Positions 1-6,279 of a stretch of DNA of 11,820 nucleotides are shown here, one piece after another. Made by a program: the position numbers and the translations under genes. How positions within the stretch are numbered: position 1 is the first letter of the stretch; every line of letters starts with the position of its first letter. The stretch lies in the NCBI GenBank assembly GCA_040382235.1, contig JBEIFV010000180.1, forward strand, positions 1 to 11,820. Direction: 5' to 3'. The notes under the pieces were generated by a model that was not told where the DNA came from, did no database searches, and worked only from the letters and a program-made list of their open reading frames with translations. This DNA comes from JAEUOS01 sp040382235. Lineage in GTDB: Bacteria > Pseudomonadota > Gammaproteobacteria > Burkholderiales > JAEUOS01.

Positions 1-237
1 ACTCTCTGCCGCGAGCAGATGGAGCTCGTCCTTCCCGAGATTACAGGAAGCATGGCCGATGGCCGCATCTACGATCCAGATCGATATGTCCGGCGTCGCT
101 ACGAACAAACGATCGAGGCCGAACGCGAGCAGTTCGTCATCGCCACCCGCCGCGTGTACGCGCGCTGGAAGGCGCAGATCGGCAAGGAACTGGTGGATCT
201 GGCCGAGCAGTCGATCGCCAAACGGAAGATCGTTTGA
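1..237 (+). CDS. C-terminal fragment of an unidentified protein, possibly a TRAP-type binding protein
   Basis: The frame is open from base 1 and ends at the TGA at 235-237, so only the last 78 residues are present; the ATG at 19 is internal or undecidable. The tail is charged and helical (RRRYEQTIEAEREQF) and continues as VYARWKAQIGKELVDLAEQ. The W-K-x-x-I-G-x-E-L-V-D pattern resembles the C-terminal helix of many TRAP (DctP) substrate-binding proteins. That resemblance is from memory and rests on one short segment, so the family call is weak. An intrinsic terminator starts 33 bases after the stop, so the gene is the last of its transcript and is probably not in an operon with the next gene. 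Confidence 0.6.
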   Translation, partial: TLCREQMELVLPEITGSMADGRIYDPDRYVRRRYEQTIEAEREQFVIATRRVYARWKAQIGKELVDLAEQSIAKRKIV

Positions 238-270
238 GCGCGCCCGCAACACCGCGCTGATCCAGATCAC

Positions 271-295
271 GCCGCCCGACCGGGCGGCTTTTTTT
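271..295 (+). terminator. Rho-independent terminator
   Basis: A perfect 7-bp GC stem (GCCGCCC and GGGCGGC) with loop GACC occupies 271-288, and seven T follow at 289-295. It terminates the upstream partial gene. The T tract contains a TTG (294) in frame with the next gene, but a start inside the terminator tail is unlikely, which supports the ATG at 309. Confidence 0.9.
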
Positions 296-308
296 GAACA
301 GGAACTCC

Positions 309-1115
309 ATGCAGCGACCAATACTCGCAGCCGAATCGGTCACCGAACTGGGCGACGATGTGCGGGGTGCGGTTCTGGTGGCAGGCTCGCATGGCGGCCT
401 GATCGCCTGTTACCTTGGCGCCAGTGCCGGTGCGCATGCGCTGATACTTAACGACGCCGGAGTGGGGCTCGAGGGTGCAGGAATCGCCGGGTTGGCCCAG
501 CTCGACATGATCGGCATGGCCGCGGCGACGGTGTCGAACCTGAGTGCCCGTATCGGCGATGGGCAGGACAGCCTGGCGCGCGGCGTGATTTCGCATGTCA
601 ATCTTGCTGCTGCAAACGCCGGCGTCGGCGTTGGCATGCCTGCACGCGAAGCAGCCATGTCGCTGCGCGACGCGCCGCCGGCGCACTCAAGACCCTTGTC
701 TTACGCGGACGGGCGCTGGCTGTTAGCCAAGCAAGGTGAAACCGAGATCTGGGCGCTCGATTCGGTTGGCAAATTGTTACCTGGGGACGATGGCAGGATT
801 CTGCTGATCGGCTCGCACGGCGGCCTGCATGGCGGGCGACCGGACTCGGCGCTCAATCTTCATGGCCGTCCGGTGGCTGCGCGCGCCGTCGCGTTCAACG
901 ATGCGGGTGGCGGCATTGATGATGCCGGCTTTTCGCGTCTGCCTGAGCTGGACGCGCGTGAAGTTGCAGCCGTGACGGTGAGCGCCGCTTCCGCGCGCAT
1001 TGGCGACGGCCGCTCGATGTTCGAGTCGGGCCTTGTTTCGCATTGCAATCAGGCAGCGCTGGTCAGTGGGGCCCGGGTCGGGGCGACTTTGCGCCAGTGG
1101 GTGGCGAGACTGTAG
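309..1115 (+). CDS. Unrecognised protein with an internal two-fold repeat (GSHGG/NDAG/SARIGDG motifs)
   Basis: I do not recognise this 268-residue protein. It has no obvious signal peptide or membrane span, so it is probably cytoplasmic. It consists of two related modules, about residues 21-110 and 163-262. Each carries the same ordered motifs: GSHGG (26-30 and 168-172), NDAG (48-51 and 197-200), a hydrophobic stretch rich in A, T and V, SARIGDG (79-85 and 228-234), and SHxN (95-98 and 244-247). The repeated polar residues (S, H, N, D, R, D, H, N) look like a duplicated active or ligand site, so a pseudo-dimeric enzyme is a reasonable inference. The linker (about 111-160) is variable. The ATG at 309 is preceded by AGGA at 300-303; the in-frame TTG at 294 lies in the terminator tail. 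No clear terminator follows before the riboswitch promoter. Confidence 0.8.
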   Translation: MQRPILAAESVTELGDDVRGAVLVAGSHGGLIACYLGASAGAHALILNDAGVGLEGAGIAGLAQLDMIGMAAATVSNLSARIGDGQDSLARGVISHVNLAAANAGVGVGMPAREAAMSLRDAPPAHSRPLSYADGRWLLAKQGETEIWALDSVGKLLPGDDGRILLIGSHGGLHGGRPDSALNLHGRPVAARAVAFNDAGGGIDDAGFSRLPELDAREVAAVTVSAASARIGDGRSMFESGLVSHCNQAALVSGARVGATLRQWVARL

Positions 1116-1257
1116 GTCATCGAGACGCAGGGGGCGCTGGCATACGCTTGTCAGCCGGGACTCAAACACGGTGTCGTGCGTGACATGCGCGACTGAAATG
1201 CCGCAGCTGGGAGCGAGCCTGGTGCGAGCCTGACTGAGCCCGTTGGCAATCGACAGG

Positions 1258-1263
1258 TAGAAT
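1258..1263 (+). promoter_or_regulatory. Putative -10 element for the riboswitch-receptor transcript
   Basis: TAGAAT (5 of 6 to TATAAT) lies just upstream of the first conserved riboswitch bases. No good -35 is seen at the usual distance (TTGGCA at 1243-1248 is too close), so the assignment rests on position and the -10 alone. Confidence 0.35.
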
Positions 1264-1267
1264 CAAA

Positions 1268-1490
1268 GTGTTTTGGTGCCTCGCGGCAGTCTCTTGGCGC
1301 GAGGTTAAACGGGAATCAGGAGTGGGAAGCGGGCTGCGCGTCTGTTTCCAACAACCTGAGCTGCCCCCGCAACGGTAAGCGCTGCGGGCCTTTTGGCCCG
1401 CGAGGCAAGGAAAGACACCACTGTTGGCGATGCAATGGTCGCCGGCGGGAAGGTTCCTGAGCCAAATGCGTCAGCCCGGAGACCGGCCGG
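1268..1490 (+). ncRNA. Cobalamin riboswitch (aptamer)
   Basis: The hallmark segments of the B12 aptamer appear in order. A GGTGCC start lies near 1275. A GGGAA/GGGAAG region spans 1311-1330. The conserved CTGCCCCCGCAACGGTA core is at 1361-1377, followed by AAGC and a GC hairpin with a TTTT loop (1384-1401). A CACCACTG segment is near 1416-1423, and the B12 box GTCAGCCCGGAGACCGGCC is at 1470-1488. It sits upstream of a TonB-dependent receptor, the classic position for B12-repressed uptake genes. Adenosylcobalamin or a related corrinoid is expected to switch the receptor off. The exact 5' and 3' limits are approximate. Confidence 0.93.
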
Positions 1491-1550
1491 ACAATCGTGA
1501 GTGGCTGCGGGGATGCAGTCAAGCTGACGCCGGCCGCTGCATTTCCGGTT

Positions 1551-1624
1551 TCTCCTGGCCATATCCTCGACGCCGCTTTTCGCAACATTTCGGGCCTGCG
1601 GGGACGCTGGCCTGTGCGAGGAGA
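1551..1624 (+). promoter_or_regulatory. btuB: Putative riboswitch expression platform hiding the receptor RBS
   Basis: TCTCCT at 1551-1556 is the exact complement of the receptor's Shine-Dalgarno region AGGAGA at 1619-1624. GGCC at 1557-1560 can extend the pairing to GGCC just upstream of the RBS, leaving a small bulge. No poly-T terminator is seen between aptamer and start, so control at translation initiation is the more likely mechanism. This is read from base complementarity only; no folding was computed. Confidence 0.45.
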
Positions 1625-1629
1625 ATGTC

Positions 1630-3690
1630 TTGTCACAGTTGTCTTTATTCCGTTTGGCGCTGGCCCTGGGCTCAGCTTTTGCCGCGCCGCAATCAGCCAC
1701 TGCAGCGGATGCCGCAGTGCGCATCGCCTCCGCAGGCGATCCGCCACAGGTCGTGGTGACCAGTTCACGTTTCATCGAGGACTTCAACCCTGAGCTCGCG
1801 GTCGGCACTGCGGTAATCAGTGCCCAAGACATCGCGCGCAGTGGCGCTACGAACGTATACGAAGCCTTGCGCCGCCTGGGTGGAATCCACACCAGATCCA
1901 ATGGCCTTGGTACTCCAGACGACACCATCGACATGCGCGGGTTCGGCGTGACAGGGGATCAGAACACGCTTGTCCTGGTTGATGGCGTGCGCATCTCCGA
2001 GAACGAACTGCAAAGCGCGCGGCTGTCGGCGGTTCCGCTTTCCGGCATTGAGCGCATCGAAATCGTGCGCGGCGGAGGCGCCGTGATGTACGGTTCAGGC
2101 GCGACCGGTGGCGTCATCAACGTGATCACAAAAGCGGCGCGGGCGGGCACCATGTCGATCAATGTCAGCGCAATGAAAGGCAGCTTCGGCACCACGGAAG
2201 TTCGGGCCGATGTGGGAATCGCCGGGTCTGCGGTCGCGCTCGACTTCGCCGCCAACCGTTACTCGACGGACAACTACCGCATCAACAATGCATCCGACAA
2301 GGAGAATCAATCAGGTCGGCTGCGCTGGTATGGCGACAATGGGGAAATCGGATTGCGCTTCGGGAGCGAGCGCCAGCATGCGAGGCTGCCCGGTGTGCGC
2401 AGCGCCGCACAGTTCATCGCCGATGCGCGTGGCGCGAATACCCCCAATGACTGGGCCGACACCGACGCCAATCGGTATGCGGCCTCCGGTATCTATCGCT
2501 TTGGCACGGTCGAGATCGCGGCCGACGTGTTTCGCCGTGACAAAGTCGATCGCTTTTACAACGATTTTGGCGGGGGCACCACTCAATTCACCCGTAGCGG
2601 CACAAGCGTCGAAGGCGTCAGCCCGCGCATGCGTATCACTGCGCCGCTTTTCGGCCTGGCGAATCAACTGGTGATCGGCTTCGACGGCTCGCGTTGGCAA
2701 TACCGCAACCAGCAGGCGCTACTGTTCGCCGGTAGCGCAAGCGAGGCAGCGCTCGCTACGGCTTCGCTATCGTCCGACGAAACCGGGTCGCAGAGCAATC
2801 GGGCCTGGTACTTCAAGGACGATGTTCAGGTGGGACCCGTGCGCGTGAGCTTCGGCGCACGCCGTGAAGAACTTGATTTGCGCGCACAGAACCCGCTGGG
2901 GTTTCCGGCCCTGGCACCTACGCAAACGCAGCGCAAGCTGCACGCCGAGGAACTCGGAGCGGTGTGGAGTTTTGCGCCGCAATGGTTGGTCTCCGGCAGG
3001 GTAGGCAACAGTTATCGCATCGGCAATATCGACGAGAACCGCAATCGTTTTCCCACGCCCGGTTTTCTGGTGCCACAAACATCGAAGGACGCCGAAGTCA
3101 GCGTCGCCTATGCGACGCGGCCGCTGGATGCCGGAATCCGCCTGTTCCGCCATCGACTGGATAACGAGATCATGTTTGTTGCCGCACCGGCGCCGGTGTT
3201 CGGCAACAACATCAATCTTTCGCCCACCATTCGAGAGGGCTTCGAGGTGAGCGCCAAGTGGCGGCCGGATGCGGCCATCGATGTCAGCGCCTTCTACACA
3301 CAGGTGCGGGCGCGCTTTGTCAGCGGCAGGTTTTTCGGCATCGATGTAGCCGGCAAGGAGGTGCCGGTGGTGCCGCGCGAGCGCGTAACGCTTTCCGGCA
3401 ACTGGCGCATCACGCCCAACGATGCGGTGAATCTTGGCTGGCAGTATGTGGGCAGCCAAATCTATGACAACGATCAGCCTAATGCCCTCGGTAGCAGGAT
3501 TCCGTCGTATTCGACGGTCGATGCCAAATACACGCGACGCATTGGCAATGTCGACTTGAGCCTGATCGCCACCAACCTGGGCAATCGTGCTTACTTCGGC
3601 TATGGGGTGATTCGGGCCGGCACCGCTGTGACCAGCGTTTACCCGGAGCGACGGCGCGGCGTGTTCCTGATGGCGTCGGCGCGCTTTTAG
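1630..3690 (+). CDS. btuB: TonB-dependent outer-membrane receptor, cobalamin (BtuB) type
   Basis: This 686-residue receptor should move corrinoids across the outer membrane using TonB energy. A signal peptide covers roughly residues 1-26. A TonB-box-like stretch (PPQVVVTSSR) follows, then the plug domain: DIARSGATNVYEALRRLGGI, the MRGFG motif, TLVLVDGVR, IERIEIVRGGGAVMYGSGATGGVINVITK. A long beta-barrel ends in the terminal aromatic motif FLMASARF. The start is TTG at 1630, five bases after AGGAGA; the ATG at 1625 is in another frame and soon stops. It is somewhat longer than E. coli BtuB (about 614 residues). The upstream riboswitch makes B12 or a related corrinoid the likely substrate. The downstream piuC-like relic would fit an iron receptor ancestry, so ferric-siderophore transport is the alternative. 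No btuCDF genes are in the window. Confidence 0.9.
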   Translation: MSQLSLFRLALALGSAFAAPQSATAADAAVRIASAGDPPQVVVTSSRFIEDFNPELAVGTAVISAQDIARSGATNVYEALRRLGGIHTRSNGLGTPDDTIDMRGFGVTGDQNTLVLVDGVRISENELQSARLSAVPLSGIERIEIVRGGGAVMYGSGATGGVINVITKAARAGTMSINVSAMKGSFGTTEVRADVGIAGSAVALDFAANRYSTDNYRINNASDKENQSGRLRWYGDNGEIGLRFGSERQHARLPGVRSAAQFIADARGANTPNDWADTDANRYAASGIYRFGTVEIAADVFRRDKVDRFYNDFGGGTTQFTRSGTSVEGVSPRMRITAPLFGLANQLVIGFDGSRWQYRNQQALLFAGSASEAALATASLSSDETGSQSNRAWYFKDDVQVGPVRVSFGARREELDLRAQNPLGFPALAPTQTQRKLHAEELGAVWSFAPQWLVSGRVGNSYRIGNIDENRNRFPTPGFLVPQTSKDAEVSVAYATRPLDAGIRLFRHRLDNEIMFVAAPAPVFGNNINLSPTIREGFEVSAKWRPDAAIDVSAFYTQVRARFVSGRFFGIDVAGKEVPVVPRERVTLSGNWRITPNDAVNLGWQYVGSQIYDNDQPNALGSRIPSYSTVDAKYTRRIGNVDLSLIATNLGNRAYFGYGVIRAGTAVTSVYPERRRGVFLMASARF

Positions 3691-3691
3691 A

Positions 3692-3887
3692 GCGCTGACG
3701 GGGCTGGCGCGGAGCGGATTTTTCTTCACTGCTGTACTGCCGCACAAGGTATACCCGCCGCTGTTCAACTGTTGCGGACCGGGCATGGATTTCGGCTTGC
3801 ATAGCGACAACCAGGTGCGCACCTTCGCCGCCACCTGGCAGCATGTGCGCACAGACATTTCGGCCACGCTTTTCCTTTCTGCGCCGC
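3692..3887 (+). pseudogene. Remnant of a PKHD-type hydroxylase (PiuC/YbiX family)
   Basis: In the frame starting at 3692, the translation contains FFFTAVLPHKVYPPLFN, then MDFGLHSDNQVR, then VRTDISATLFLSAP. These match the central part of Fe(II)/2-oxoglutarate-dependent PKHD hydroxylases (typically about 225 residues). The H-x-D iron motif is kept within LHSDN. The first 60 or so residues of the family are absent: homology begins right behind the receptor stop. Everything after ATLFLSAP, including the distal iron histidine and the 2-oxoglutarate arginine, is also gone. The frame stays open to a TGA at 3947-3949, but the rest is not family-like. No start or RBS is visible. In many proteobacteria piuC follows a TonB-dependent iron receptor, so this looks like the scar of a former operon. 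Confidence 0.75.
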
Positions 3888-3903
3888 CGCGCGCGAAGGG
3901 AAG

Positions 3904-4347
3904 TCAAGGCCCTTCGACACGTGGATCACCGGTGCGTGCCAGAGCCTGAAAGTGACGCAGATCCAAAGTGACGAGCCGATCAACCCCGGCCTTGCGCGCG
4001 GCGACAAGATGCAGATAGTCGTAAACCGCGCCGCCACGCACGCCGCGCGCACGTACCTCACCCAGCGCGGTCATCACATCCTTCCCGGTGAGGCTGATGG
4101 TTTGCACGAAGGGCAGCACGCTTTCTTCGAGCAGTTGAACAGCGACGCCCGCGTCCACCCGCCGTGCCCGCTGGCCACCTGTCAGAATCGAGAATGTTTC
4201 GGCCAGCGCATGCACGTAGAGACTGTGTTTCCCCTGCCCGACCAGCCCCGCACAGGCGTCGTGCGCGGGTTCGTCCGGGTCGAGCGAAGCGAGAATCACT
4301 GAGCTATCCAGCAGTGCGCTGGTTTGCGCGCTTGGCGCGGCTCTCAA
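3904..4347 (-). CDS. vapC: PIN-domain ribonuclease toxin, VapC type
   Basis: This 147-residue PIN-domain protein is probably the toxin of a type II toxin-antitoxin pair, a Mg-dependent endoribonuclease. The four acidic PIN residues are visible: D14 in LLDSSVILA, E50 in HALAETFSILTGG, D110 in GAVYDYLHLVAARK, and D129 in LVTLDLRHF. The start is taken as TTG at 4347, which overlaps the antitoxin stop as TTGA, the usual translational coupling. No in-frame ATG lies before the first catalytic motif. Its 3' end is only about 17 bases from the hydroxylase relic on the opposite strand. RNA target unknown. Confidence 0.85.
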   Translation of the reverse strand: MRAAPSAQTSALLDSSVILASLDPDEPAHDACAGLVGQGKHSLYVHALAETFSILTGGQRARRVDAGVAVQLLEESVLPFVQTISLTGKDVMTALGEVRARGVRGGAVYDYLHLVAARKAGVDRLVTLDLRHFQALARTGDPRVEGP

Positions 4348-4607
4348 CGCCGCGGCTCCCGTCGCGCCTGCGCCTCACGCTCGGAACGCACCAGCGCGGC
4401 CGCGTCGGTGCGCTTGCCGCTTGGTTTGAGCACCAGCCGTCCGGCCTTGCGCACCAGCGGCTGCGCGTCGGTCTCCGGCGTCAGTTCGATGCGCTCGGCC
4501 ACCAATTCCAGTTGCAGCCGCGAGCCTTGTGTGAGGTTGAGACGGCGCCGCATTGGCGCGGGGACGACGATGCGGCCGGCGCTGTCGATCGTGGTCGATA
4601 TTTTCAT
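4344..4607 (-). CDS. vapB: AbrB/MazE-fold antitoxin, VapB type
   Basis: This 87-residue protein has an N-terminal swapped-hairpin AbrB domain: ISTTIDSAGRIVVPAPMRRRLNLTQGSRLQLEL, about residues 3-35. A charged tail rich in R and E follows, which in this family wraps the toxin. It is the likely antitoxin of the PIN toxin encoded just downstream (overlap of TGA and TTG). It should bind and repress its own promoter. The ATG at 4607 has only a poor Shine-Dalgarno (AAAGAA). Confidence 0.88.
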   Translation of the reverse strand: MKISTTIDSAGRIVVPAPMRRRLNLTQGSRLQLELVAERIELTPETDAQPLVRKAGRLVLKPSGKRTDAAALVRSEREAQARREPRR

Positions 4608-4635
4608 GCCGTTCTTTGTGCCATTGGATATGGCA

Positions 4636-4649
4636 GGTAATATACCATT
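4636..4649 (-). promoter_or_regulatory. Putative extended -10 promoter and operator of the toxin-antitoxin pair
   Basis: Read on the minus strand, TGG-TATATT forms an extended -10. It overlaps a short inverted repeat, GGTATATTACC (4-bp arms, 4636-4646), about 30 bases upstream of the antitoxin start. Such an overlap suits autorepression by an AbrB-fold antitoxin. No good -35 is seen. The repeat is short and could be chance. Confidence 0.3.
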
Positions 4650-4659
4650 TCAATTGGCA

Positions 4660-5040
4660 TGACGAACTGCATGGTCTGCAAAGGTGGCCGCCGCATTGAA
4701 TAGGCGGGAGTGGCGCTGGCCCGCCTTGATGCGCGCCGCTTCGAAACAAGCTTCCGCCTGCACGCCTCTTGCGCTTCAACGCGGAGCCGATGATGCAGCA
4801 GCTTGTCATGCACTTTGCCCGGCAGTGCCACCGGGCACGCGGTGAAGGGCTGCATTCCTTGCGCGGTGAGACGCAGGCGGTAGCTTCGTTCGTAGCGTTC
4901 GACCAATACTCGCCGGGCTTGGGCCAACAAGGCCCGGCTGCGATAGTGCGGGGTGATTGCGGGGCGGCATTCAGCTGGCCGCATATTTGATCGACTCGCC
5001 ACCGGGCCCTGACCGCGCTTGCGGCCGATCAGTTAATGGC
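4660..5040. other. Intergenic stretch without an assignable gene
   Basis: About 380 bases separate the antitoxin promoter from the end of the iron-binding protein gene. The minus strand has an open frame from 5002 with fragments such as LVERYERSYRLRLTAQG. A second, differently framed stretch around 4660-4770 reads ARGVQAEACFEAARIKAGQ. Neither shows a family motif, a good RBS or a continuous frame. The two could be one decayed gene with frame changes, but this is not established. No clear terminator for the iron-binding protein gene is seen here. Confidence 0.4.
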
Positions 5041-5044
5041 AAGC

Positions 5045-6076
5045 CTACTTCCAGCCGGCGCGGTCAACGATCTTTTGCGCCATCGGTGTGTTCTTGCCGA
5101 ACACGGCCGGGCCGATATTGTCAATCTTGAACTTGCCCAGTGAATCGAGTTCGGCATTCTTCACTGATACCGATTTCACAGTCGGCCACTCATTGTTGCC
5201 GTCGGCGAAGTAGGCCTGGGCCTGGTCGCTGGCCAAGTATTCTAGGAACTTGACCGCGGCCTCCTTGTTGGGCGCGTTCTTGAGCATGGCGCCGCCCGAG
5301 ATGTTGACATGCGTGCCGTAGCTTGCCTGGTTGGGCCAAACGAAGCCGACCTTCTTGACGATCTCCTGCTCGTCGGGCTTGGTCGATTTGAGCAGGCGCA
5401 CCCAGTAATAGGTGTTGGTCAAGGCAACCGCACATTCACCGCTGGCGACTGCCTTGATCTGGTCGGTATCGCCGCCGGCCGGCTTGCGCGCCAGATTGGC
5501 AACCATGCCCTTGGCCCAGGCTTCGGCCCTGGCCTCGCCGTCATGTTCGGCCACCGCGGCCACCAGCGAAAGCATGTAGGGATGCGAGCCGGAGCGGGTA
5601 CAGACCTTGCCCTTCAACTTCGGATCGGCGAGTGCTTCATAGCTCGCGACCTCGCCTGGCTTGAGCGCCACCTTGTTGTACACAATCACGCGGGCGCGGG
5701 TGGAAAAGCCGAACCAGTTGCCGTCACGGTCACGCATCTGCGCAGGAATGCGCGCTTCCAGCAAGGCCGATTTGACCGGCGCATACAGGCCCATCTGCTG
5801 CGCGTTCCACAGGCGCGCCGCGTCGACCAGCAGCAGGACATCGGCCGGACTGTTGGCGCCTTCGGTCTTCAAGCGTTCCAGCAGTTGTTCGTCACCCGCG
5901 TCGATGCGGTTGATGCGGATGCCGGTGGCCTTGGTGAAATTGGCGTAGAGCGCTTCGTCAGTCGAATAGTGGCGCGCTGAGTAGAGGTTCAGAACCTTGT
6001 CCTGGGCCAGGCCCGGTTGCACGATCAGGCAGGCTGCAAGGCTGGCTACGGAAATGGCAAGACCGCGGAGGCACAT
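5045..6076 (-). CDS. fbpA: Periplasmic ferric iron-binding protein (FbpA/FutA type)
   Basis: This is the binding component of an Fe(3+) ABC importer. A Sec signal peptide (MCLRGLAISVASLAACLIVQ, cut after GLAQ near residue 25) is followed by LNLYSARHYSTDEALYANFTKATGI, typical of the FutA/FbpA group, where H and Y of this motif contribute to iron binding. The paired tyrosines Y223-Y224 (TNTYYWVRLL) are the conserved Fe(3+) ligands. The length, 343 residues, is normal. The start is set at the ATG at 6076: the upstream in-frame ATG (6106) and TTG (6121) lie in the Fur box and would put extra residues before the signal peptide. Fur-iron repression is strongly suggested. No permease or ATPase gene follows, so its partners must be encoded elsewhere or it is an orphan. 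Confidence 0.93.
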   Translation of the reverse strand: MCLRGLAISVASLAACLIVQPGLAQDKVLNLYSARHYSTDEALYANFTKATGIRINRIDAGDEQLLERLKTEGANSPADVLLLVDAARLWNAQQMGLYAPVKSALLEARIPAQMRDRDGNWFGFSTRARVIVYNKVALKPGEVASYEALADPKLKGKVCTRSGSHPYMLSLVAAVAEHDGEARAEAWAKGMVANLARKPAGGDTDQIKAVASGECAVALTNTYYWVRLLKSTKPDEQEIVKKVGFVWPNQASYGTHVNISGGAMLKNAPNKEAAVKFLEYLASDQAQAYFADGNNEWPTVKSVSVKNAELDSLGKFKIDNIGPAVFGKNTPMAQKIVDRAGWK

Positions 6077-6105
6077 GGTCGAAGTTCTCTTGGAGTGTTC
6101 GGGCA

Positions 6106-6120
6106 TGAGAATTATTATCA
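6106..6120 (-). promoter_or_regulatory. Fur box
   Basis: On the minus strand the sequence is TGATAATAATTCTCA, 13 of 14 specified positions of the 7-1-7 Fur consensus TGATAATnATTATCA. It lies 30 bases upstream of the ATG at 6076 that I chose for the iron-binding protein. The fit of motif and gene function makes it convincing. Confidence 0.85.
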
Positions 6121-6140
6121 ATAACGGGCCATGTTGTCAA

Positions 6141-6155
6141 TAATAATAATTCTTG
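6141..6155 (+). promoter_or_regulatory. Second, weaker Fur-box-like site
   Basis: TAATAATAATTCTTG matches about 10-11 of 14 specified positions of the Fur 7-1-7 consensus. It sits 20 bases from the strong box, so Fur could bind cooperatively across the iron-binding protein promoter. An AT-rich run can mimic the motif by chance. Confidence 0.45.
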
Positions 6156-6235
6156 TTCGTATGTGGATGGTGGTGTGCCAGCGTGAGGGTGTGGCCGAAC
6201 AAGCGGCTGTGGAACCACGCGAAGCCGCGATGCCG

Positions 6236-6258
6236 TTGATATACTAGTTGCATATCAA
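6236..6258 (+). promoter_or_regulatory. Inverted-repeat operator at the GntR regulator promoter
   Basis: TTGATAT (6236-6242) and ATATCAA (6252-6258) are perfect inverted arms around a 9-base spacer. The core, GATATACTAGTTGCATATC, has the same arms and spacing as the site at 7074-7092. A -10-like TATACT (6240-6245) lies inside it, so binding here would block transcription of the regulator gene. Autoregulation is inferred. Confidence 0.65.
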
Positions 6259-6279
6259 GCCTTGTCCAGGAGTCCAATT

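Noticed and set aside
294..308. TTG at 294 as start of the two-module protein
   Set aside because: It lies in the T tract of the intrinsic terminator; the ATG at 309 has AGGA at a proper distance.
1424..1759. Open frame with an ATG at 1625 just before the receptor start
   Set aside because: It lies within the riboswitch leader and receptor start, stops early and has no family features; the TTG frame gives a full receptor with signal peptide.
2767..3867. Long minus-strand open frame (366 residues) opposite the receptor
   Set aside because: Shadow of a GC-rich coding sequence; no motifs or RBS, and the receptor on the plus strand is certain.
4604..5002. 132-residue minus-strand open frame upstream of and into the antitoxin start
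   Set aside because: No recognisable domain, and it runs over the antitoxin promoter; treated as unassigned, possibly relic sequence.
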